From Diospyros lotus (taxonomy: Eukaryota > Streptophyta > Magnoliopsida > Ericales > Ebenaceae), in the NCBI RefSeq assembly GCF_014633365.1, contig NC_068341.1, positions 42,922,044-42,986,043 of the forward strand: a stretch of DNA of 64,000 bases, given 5' to 3'. The translations under genes and the position numbers were made by a program. The notes beneath the pieces are model-generated. The model was not told the origin of the DNA. It saw nothing but the letters and a program-made list of their open reading frames with translations, and did not search any database. This document shows, piece after piece, positions 57,090 through 64,000 of the stretch. Within the stretch, counting starts at the first letter, position 1; the number at the start of each line of letters is the position of its first letter.

Positions 57090-57287
57090 AGATAAAATGA
57101 TGTCTCTAAAGCATATGTCAAGTGACGGACAAGTGATACGTTAGGCTTAGTACTGGTAGGTCACGAGTTCGATACTTGATCTAGGTAAAGGCCAAAGACT
57201 CACCTGTAATTTACCTCTTCTGTTAAAATTGAGAACACGAGTGACGGGAGATCGCATAAAAGTGATAATTTCAAAGAGATAAAATGA
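57090..57287 (+). mobile_element. SINE-A retroposon with perfect 11-bp TSD
   Basis: The body, 57101-57276, is flanked by AGATAAAATGA on both sides. The head AAGTGATACGTTAGGCTTAG and the box-B-like GGTCACGAGTTCGATAC (57159-57175) indicate tRNA derivation. The 3' part has GTAATTTACCTCTTCTGTTAAAATTGAGAACACGAG-type sequence, shared with the copy at 16.93 kb. Non-coding. Confidence 0.8.
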
Positions 57288-57445
57288 CTAGATTATCTTT
57301 TATTCTCTTTATTTTTTCATCAAATTAAAAAATAAAAACAAAAAATAGAATTCAATTAAAACCCACTAGACTTATCCTTAGGACTAATGATGAACTTAGT
57401 GGGTTCAATGTTAATTATTGCAAACAGTAACTTGTAATCTAAATA

Positions 57446-57727
57446 GGTAACATTTGTTAAAATAAATAAGATAAGATTATATTAAAATAAGACTAAAATA
57501 CTTCTCGAATCAAGATATAAAATAGTCAAAATAAAATTGAAAAATATTATAAGATTTTTATCAAATTATTTATTAAATTTATTAGAATACACTAAAAGAT
57601 ATATACATCATGCTTTCTTATCTATAAGGTTACCAGATAAGTTTAATAAACACATTGAAAAAATAAAAATTTAAAATATTTTGTATATCTTATTTTTTTA
57701 TTTATATTTTAATTAATAAATACTATA
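57446..57727. mobile_element. Harbinger-type MITE M1, short degenerate copy
   Basis: Starts GGTAACATTTGTTAAAATAAATAAGATAAG and ends with an inverse of ATAGTATTTATTAATTAA. The AATCAAGATAT and GATAAGTTTAATAAACAC words match M1 copies 1 and 2. At about 280 bp it is an internally deleted copy; no TTA pair remains. Confidence 0.65.
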
Positions 57728-57729
57728 AT

Positions 57730-58270
57730 GGAGAAATATATTTAAATATTAATTATTTAAAAATGAAAGACTAATGTTTCTTGTGACATTGAATAGTGTT
57801 TAAATAGTATTTTTATCAAATATTTTAATTTTGATGGTTTTGGTAAAAAGAAAAATAACAAAATGCATTAATTGAACAACTAACTGTTAGTTTAAAAAAA
57901 AAAAGATAAAAGAAAAAACAAAACACAGCGGCCTCATTAGTCATTTCAAACATTTTATAGAGCCATACATGACATCAGCATATTTAAGAATGAAATATAA
58001 TTGCACTCTGACATGCATTCATTGACTAAATTATCATATAGTGATAAAAAAATAGAAATGTTATTTAATTAAGAGGAGGAGGCACCGTCGCGTTGCCTCC
58101 TCACCGTACATCGCCTTCTATCACCTTCGCGTGCGGCGTCGTCATCAGGTTCAATTACTCTTTTTTCTTTCTTATTGAGTGCAATCTACTATTCTATGAA
58201 CCATTCGTGTTATGTCTGTTGGTAAAAGGTACATAAAAGAACGTTTCCTCTTTATCCTCTTTTGAAACCT
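57730..58270. other. Intergenic DNA
   Basis: AT-rich apart from a GC-rich patch near 58075-58145 (GCGTTGCCTCCTCACCG...TTCGCGTGCGGCGTCG). No gene supported. Confidence 0.5.
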
Positions 58271-58271
58271 T

Positions 58272-58568
58272 AGATAAGAATTGCACCCCCCCTCCCCCGC
58301 GTGCCGGCACACCTGAGTGGTATAAGAGGGGTCGAAAAATCATTTTAGACCTCATCAACATGAGTTTGATTCTGTAAAAAGTATATTTGCTTTTTTTTGA
58401 AAGAAGATTTTGGTAGTGATTTTAATGGAGCCGACTTTAAATCCTGATTATCCAGACATATCTCATGATTTACTTGATAGTAATATTGAGGGACTGGGGT
58501 TGCTATCTCCAAACTAATCAGGCGTAAGTCTGTAACTGGGCTATCAAAAAAAGAGAAAAAAAAATTAC
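58272..58568 (+). mobile_element. SINE/RTE-type retroposon
   Basis: GAGTGGTATAAGAGGGGTCGAA near 58313 looks like a degenerate tRNA-type head. The 3' part GGGGTTGCTATCTCC...CAGGCGTAAGTCTGTAACTGGGC ends in an A-rich tail (58548-58565). The tail supports retroposition. No clear TSD. Confidence 0.5.
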
Positions 58569-58569
58569 T

Positions 58570-59135
58570 TAAGGTTTCAAAATACACAAGACAAAATAGG
58601 TAAACGATTATCTTTTTTGCCGAGTCGTTTTGGCTTGTGTTTTACAGTAAGATAACAACAAAATGACATCATTTTTGATGGACACATTAATATGCTGTCT
58701 TAGTTACCATGTAAATTAGGTTACACGTCAAGTCGATCGAGGATAAAATTAACATCAATGTTACAGTACGATGATTAAATTAAAATAATTTTTAAAATAA
58801 GATAAAATTACAAAATATCCCTAATTGCAGAATAAATCAGGTTATTAACCCTAAAAAAATAAAAATATTATTTAAACGATTAAAAGTAATATTTTTGTAT
58901 TGTTATAATTTATATTTATATTAATTAAACACATAATATAATGCATTAATGTAAAAGCGTCACTCCCAAATGTTCAGGTAGGATTTTCAAAAAAATAAAT
59001 GCTAAAATGTAGAAAGACCAAACTATCTTCTCCTTGCCTGGCAAAAGGTTCAAAACTTTTATGGTATATTTAATGGTACGGATATTTTATATGATATAAA
59101 AAGTGTATTATATAATATAAAGACTTAATATACAA
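58570..59135. other. AT-rich intergenic DNA
   Basis: No gene or bounded repeat recognised. Confidence 0.55.
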
Positions 59136-59137
59136 CA

Positions 59138-60345
59138 CAAAAGATAGTGATGAGCGAAAAATAACGATAATATTTTGGTATTTTAAAGTAAATTATATTT
59201 AATATTTTTGAAATTTGATAAAAAGATAAAGATATTTTTTGTATTTGAAAAATAACGTTAACATCTCATAAGTTTATAATTCTAACTATTCTTTTCTCTA
59301 TTTTATTGTTAAAATTGTTAATATTATGAAAAGATTATTGTATTTTCTCTTTTCTCATTCTATCATTTTTCTTTGTTTGACAAATTAACTAGAATTTGAT
59401 AGTTTGTCGATTTATTTCTCTTATTCAGTTATTACTAAACCATCGTTGAACTGAAAAGAGAGATCGACAAATAGTTGGATTCCAATTGGTTCGTTAAAAA
59501 GAAAAAAGAAAATGTGTTGGTTAGCTTTGGTTCTATAACATAAAAGATAGTAAGGAATGTAAAATAACGATAACAATTTGATATTTTAAAATAAATTATA
59601 TTTAATATTTTTGAGATTTGGTAGAAAGATAAAGACATTTTTTGTATTTGAAAAATAACGATAACATCTCATAAGTTTATAATTCTACCTATACTTTTAT
59701 TTATTTTATTATTAATATGACGAAATGACTTTTGTATTTTCTCTTCCTTCTATCATCTTTCTTTGTTCAACAAATTGTCCTAAATTTGATAGTTTGTCGA
59801 TTTTTTTCTTTTGTTCAGTTGCTACTAAACCATCGTCAAATTAAAAAGAGAGAGATTGACAAATAGTTGGATTCCAATTGATTCGTGAAAAAGAATAGAG
59901 AAAGACAGAAAATGTGTTGGTTAGCTTTGGTTCTATAACACAAAAGATAGTAAGGGGCGTAAAATAATGATAACATCTTGGTATTTTAAAGTAAATTATA
60001 TTTAATATTTTTGAGATTTGGTAGAAAGAGGAAGACTTTTTTTGTATTTGAAAAATAACGATAAGATCTCATAAATTTATAATTCTAACTATACTTTTAT
60101 TTATTTTATTATTAAAATTGTTAATACGACGAAAGGACTCATGTATTTACTCTTTTCTCTTTCTATCATCTTTCTTTGTTTGACAAATTATCCTAAATTT
60201 GATAGTTTGTCGATTTTTTTCTTTTGTTCAGTTATTACTAAACCATCGTCAAACTAAAAAGACATAGAATGACAAATAGTTGGATTCCAACTGGTTCGTG
60301 AAAAAGAAGAGAAAAAGCGAGAGTATTTTTGTTATATTAGAATAT
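59138..60345. repeat. Three tandem units of about 400 bp
   Basis: Units start near 59141, 59543 and 59943, each with AAAGATAGTNANG...AAAATAACGATAA. They continue through TTTTGGTATTTTAAAGTAAATTATATTTAATATTTTTGA-type text, TTTGATAGTTTGTCGATTT, ACTAAACCATCGT and GACAAATAGTTGGATTCCAA. By eye they are about 90% alike. Non-coding. Confidence 0.9.
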
Positions 60346-60349
60346 CTAA

Positions 60350-62318
60350 AAATAACGATAAGAAAAAAGATATAACTAAAATTATAAATTTAGAGGAACT
60401 CACTACCATTTTTTGTGTTTGTCGTTTTTCACAACATAAATGCCAAATCCTCTCAAGATGGGACACACACCATGAGAACTTTTAATTGGAAGGAAACCCT
60501 ATTGATTTCAAACCACTACTTAGAGGAGTGCTCTTATTTATTCAATAAAAGCTTATAATTAACATTAATTCTTCAAAACAAATGAACACTTCTAAAAGCA
60601 GCTACATTTGGAATCAATCAACCCATACACGAATTTGGAATTATCGATTTTTCGTCGTTCGTGTTCTTAATTTTGATAAATAGGATAAATTATAAATAAA
60701 AATTTTATTTTATTATGTAAAATAAAAGATTAAACTTACGATCTATTAATATGAACTTTAATTTATCATGATCTTTAATTTATCATGATCTAACCACTTG
60801 ATTTGAAATTGAAATACAGCCCAGACACGGACTAATTTGAACACTAGTAAAACCAAGCAGCTGCTTGAGAGCTGATTACTTTACATAGAGATTCTTTTAT
60901 ATTTTGTGCATTAAATTGGAAATGCTATCATCTGCATTGGGCTGCAGCAGCACAGTGTTCTCTTTGCGATGCCCATTTACTGCATTTCTTGGGACTTGGC
61001 CATGCAATCATCCAGCAGAAGCATGCGTCTCAATGATATGTGTATATATATATATATATAGATAGATGTATGTGTGTGTATATATATATAGATAGATAGA
61101 TACACATATATACAGTAATAATAGGAAAAAATTATTAAAAAAAATACAATTATAGTAAAAGCATTAACACCAAATTACAAGTCGCTAAAAATATGTGTAC
61201 TTATTCCGACCAATTTGACATTGCTATTTACTGCACTGCTCAGTCAGAAACCATGTTACCTTCGTCATATACATAAAGTTCTCTCCATTCACGACTGAGA
61301 CAGTTCAGAAATATTGATGCTATCGTTATTAAATTAGTGGCTTTTTTTTAATATATACATATATACAAGTTGCTATGTTACTCATTGACGAACAGCACAA
61401 CAGGTGCTAGCCAATGAGAGTGCATGGGACCCACGCCCCCTTCACTGGCAGGCACCTATTATGTTGCAGTAACATAACATGCCTCTATATATATAATTGA
61501 ATACATCAAAAGGGATCGTCAATTAAATTTAATGATTGTTTCGGGACTCGACTGAAATGATTTCACTCCAATACCTAAGTTAGACAAGAATTTTGGAGAT
61601 GGATTATGAATTGATGAGAATATTATGTAAAATATTGTACTTTTAACTTATCTTTTGAGATCTTTTATATATATACCTTTCAGGTTGAGAGGTTCGTGAT
61701 AAAAATTATTAGTCAACGTTGCTAATATCGTAGATGATTGGTTGGTTACTCTTATTTTGGTGAGTTCAAGAGTGATTTGGATTAAAATTAGTGAATGAGC
61801 ATGGAATATTCTATCCCAAGTTTATAGAGATTAGGACACATGGCACTGAAGAGACTTGTATAATGCCTGTCTTATGATTCTCCTTACTAGGTTTGGATTT
61901 ATTTGCTTATGAGATTATATAGATTTGCCTCATGTTGAGTGCTTATCAAATAGGTACTCTTGAGACATTTTTCTACTCGAATTGTGCTTTATAAAGATTA
62001 TCTCTATCTCAACCAAGAGATTACTTCGATAATTATCTTCTACCCAGTTAGTTCTTCTACAATTTGCTTATCTTATGATGTTAATTATCAAGAGTATTAT
62101 TCAACTGAGACTTGAATTTCTTAATATAACATGTCATTTGGGTTCATCCTGTATGCATGCAGTTACTAGTGCTTTCACCTCCAACACGGCTTAATTTTCT
62201 CTATTTTCATGGACTCTATCAATATTAGTATTATAATATAATAAATTAACTAATTAAATAGTATATATATTATTTAATAAACTAATAAATTACTTATAAA
62301 TTAAAAATAAATCATAGC
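60350..62318. other. Intergenic DNA with microsatellites and unique patches
   Basis: No gene. A TA/GATA/TGTG microsatellite lies at about 61038-61112. The parts at 60900-61030, 61190-61330 and 61380-61490 are less AT-rich and look unique; none encodes a recognisable protein. Confidence 0.5.
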
Positions 62319-62326
62319 AAATAAAC

Positions 62327-62493
62327 TAGTGGCGGAGCCACATTTTGGCCAGCTGGGCCTTGGCCCCAGCTGGTTTTTTTAATTTTTTTAATTTTTATAT
62401 ATATTATTATAAATAATTATAATTTTTATAATTTAGCTAGGGTTAAAATTAGCCCTTGGCCCAGACTAAAATTATTTCTTGGCTCCGCCACTG
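62327..62493. mobile_element. hAT-type MITE, 167 bp
   Basis: Flanked by AAATAAAC and AAATAAAT (62319-62326 and 62494-62501), 7 of 8 matching. Ends are TAGTGGCGGAGCCACA and the inverse of CAGTGGCGGAGCCAAG. GGGCCTTGGCCCC and inverse words lie inside, so it can fold into a hairpin. Non-coding. Confidence 0.85.
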
Positions 62494-62504
62494 AAATAAA
62501 TTAT

Positions 62505-62920
62505 ATCCAAAATAAGATACATTTAAAATAATAACTAACATTGCCTTCATTATTTTTAGGGCCTGAAAAAATGAAGTAGCCGTTGGATGTGATTTATTGA
62601 ATCATTAATATCCCTTCCGGAACTTCATAAGAATTTTCAAAGTATTTATGTCTAAAGTCCTACGAAGCAGCAGCTCAGATCTGATTAATGCCATCAGTCC
62701 AATGATGCATCTGCATATCGCCAAGCCAACATATTATGTCACGCCAATGGCTCAACCAGATGCTGGACCCCAAGCCTTAATCTGCCACAAACAGTACCTT
62801 TTGCTAGGTAGCTGCAATATATTGGATAATAAATAAATGGCCATAACGTGTAACCCTAAAAATATTTAACACTCCATGCTTTCTCATTTTTTAATAGTTA
62901 AGAGTAAATTATCTTTGTCA
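62505..62920. other. Intergenic DNA, unique
   Basis: A less AT-rich stretch at 62640-62830 reads open for 62 codons on the plus strand but has no recognisable domain. Confidence 0.4.
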
Positions 62921-62924
62921 GATG

Positions 62925-63308
62925 GGTTAAATACACCAATAATTACTCAATTTTACATTTTATTACTTTTTTATTATTGAACTTTAAAATGTTACCTAAT
63001 AATTACTAATATTTTAAAACTGTTACTACTTAGTCACTGAATTTTAAAATATTTAAAATGTTAGCTGTTAGTCATTAATATTTTAAAATCGTTTCTCATA
63101 TGCCATTTATTAGTCACTGAACTTTAAATTCACGAGTGACGGATGAGAAATAATTTTAAAATATTAGTGATTAATAGGTGATATCTTAAACTTCAGTAAC
63201 TAAATAGTAACAGATTTGTAATATCAGTGACCAATGAATAACATTTTAAAGTTCAGTGACTAAATAATAATAAAATATAAAGTTAAGTAATTATTGATAT
63301 AATTAACC
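62925..63308. repeat. Long hairpin / MITE-like inverted repeat
   Basis: About 384 bp in which the left half (GGTTAAATACACCAATAATTACTC) pairs with the right half (inverse of GGTTAATTATATCAATAATTACTT). Further TTAGTCACTGAACTTTAAA words occur in both orientations. It resembles the Mutator-type hairpins at 17.47 and 49.32 kb, but no TSD was found. Confidence 0.65.
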
Positions 63309-64000
63309 TATAAATAAAGAAATTCTTTTTACTTAACATAAAATTGACGACGCTCTAATAATAACAATATTACAACTTAAATGTGTCGTGTAGTTCATTT
63401 TATTCTATGCTTACATGTTGATTTCGACATTTTTAACAAAGTTATCGGAGAAAAATATCAAAATTAAACCAACTATATAACTCAAATTCGATGATATGGT
63501 TGGTCAAGTAATTATTTTAATTTTTAATTTTTTTCTGAGGTAAAAGAATAAATCCTGAATATGGGGCCAACTGCGCCCTGTACGTGACAGCTGAAACCTG
63601 TGAGAATAAATTAATATAATTATTGGATGATAGGTAGAGCTTAATTTGCAACATTGGCAAAGCACATTAATTAGATTCTTTTTTTATTATTATTTTTCTA
63701 ACATAATTTCTGTTATTTTTGTAAAATATAAAACACCATTTTAGTAAAATTCTCTTCACCAAGCTTCCCTTCTAGTTAATTATCATGTTTACATTTATTA
63801 TTATTATTATTTTATAATATTTAATAAATTAAGTAACAATTTTTAAATTTTCTCAAATTTTTGAAAATATATAATTTTATGAAATTACCGACATGCTGAT
63901 CGAGCAAAGAAAAAAAGAAATATATCGAAATTTATTTTTAGCAAAAAGTAAAATTTATACAAAAAAAAGAACTATAAAATACACATAAAATTTAACAATA
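63309..64000. other. AT-rich intergenic DNA
   Basis: No gene or bounded repeat recognised to the window end. Confidence 0.55.

Noticed and set aside
57121..57180. Possible genuine tRNA gene from the box-B-like word
   Set aside because: No cloverleaf with paired acceptor and anticodon stems can be drawn. The exact TSD and second copies show a SINE instead.
59138..60345. CRISPR-like array from regular repeats
   Set aside because: The units are adjacent 400-bp repeats with no unique spacers, in a plant genome; this is ordinary tandem duplication.
60900..61030. Possible miRNA precursor or exon in a GC-richer patch (GGGCTGCAGCAGCAC, CTTGGGACTTGGCC)
   Set aside because: No convincing long stem pairs across it and no open frame extends through it; left as unique intergenic DNA.

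Overview
This window is AT-rich plant nuclear DNA, most likely from a eudicot or another non-grass angiosperm. The evidence is an intronless DELLA/GRAS gene, plant-specific BAHD acyltransferases with one intron, an L-type lectin receptor kinase relic, and plant-type transposons (solo LTRs, Mutator-, hAT- and Harbinger-type MITEs, LINE tails, SINEs). I cannot name the species. Genes are sparse: one intact DELLA gene, two intact BAHD genes, and three decayed gene pieces. Most of the rest is repeats.

Layout. 0-2.1 kb: DELLA repressor of gibberellin signalling on the minus strand. Its leader may contain a start-stop codon pair and a 22-codon upstream ORF. 2.1-4.1 kb: DELLA upstream DNA, ending in a GC-rich island with many ACGT cores. 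4.1-19.5 kb: no intact gene; LTR remnants, retroposons with target-site duplications (TSDs), MITEs and AT-rich DNA. 19.8-23.4 kb: a decayed hAT element (zinc-finger MYM/DUF4371-type transposase), inserted in an older LTR-like sequence.

24.9-50 kb: a tandem segmental duplication. Unit 1 (about 24.95-32.3 kb) and unit 2 (about 34.6-49.75 kb) each carry a two-exon BAHD acyltransferase (447 and 457 aa) and then a long foldback repeat. Unit 2 has been enlarged by insertions. Comparing the units gives empty sites for several of these, so insertion boundaries and order can be read directly. In unit 2 a Harbinger-type MITE, itself split by a 443-bp solo LTR, and a 2.5-kb solo LTR both sit inside one outer LTR. 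That LTR lies inside the foldback repeat, and every layer has its own exact TSD.

50-55 kb: a copia 5' LTR with its primer-binding site, non-autonomous hAT elements and repeat remnants. 55.0-56.6 kb: an L-type lectin receptor kinase pseudogene whose kinase N-lobe is missing. 56.6-64 kb: no intact gene; a SINE with an exact TSD, three 400-bp tandem repeats, a short hAT MITE and a long hairpin.

The intact genes do not form an obvious pathway. DELLA is a nuclear gibberellin regulator. The BAHD pair are probably cytosolic acyl-CoA-dependent acyltransferases of phenylpropanoid-type metabolism. All boundaries and identities were read by eye; no alignment or database search was run.
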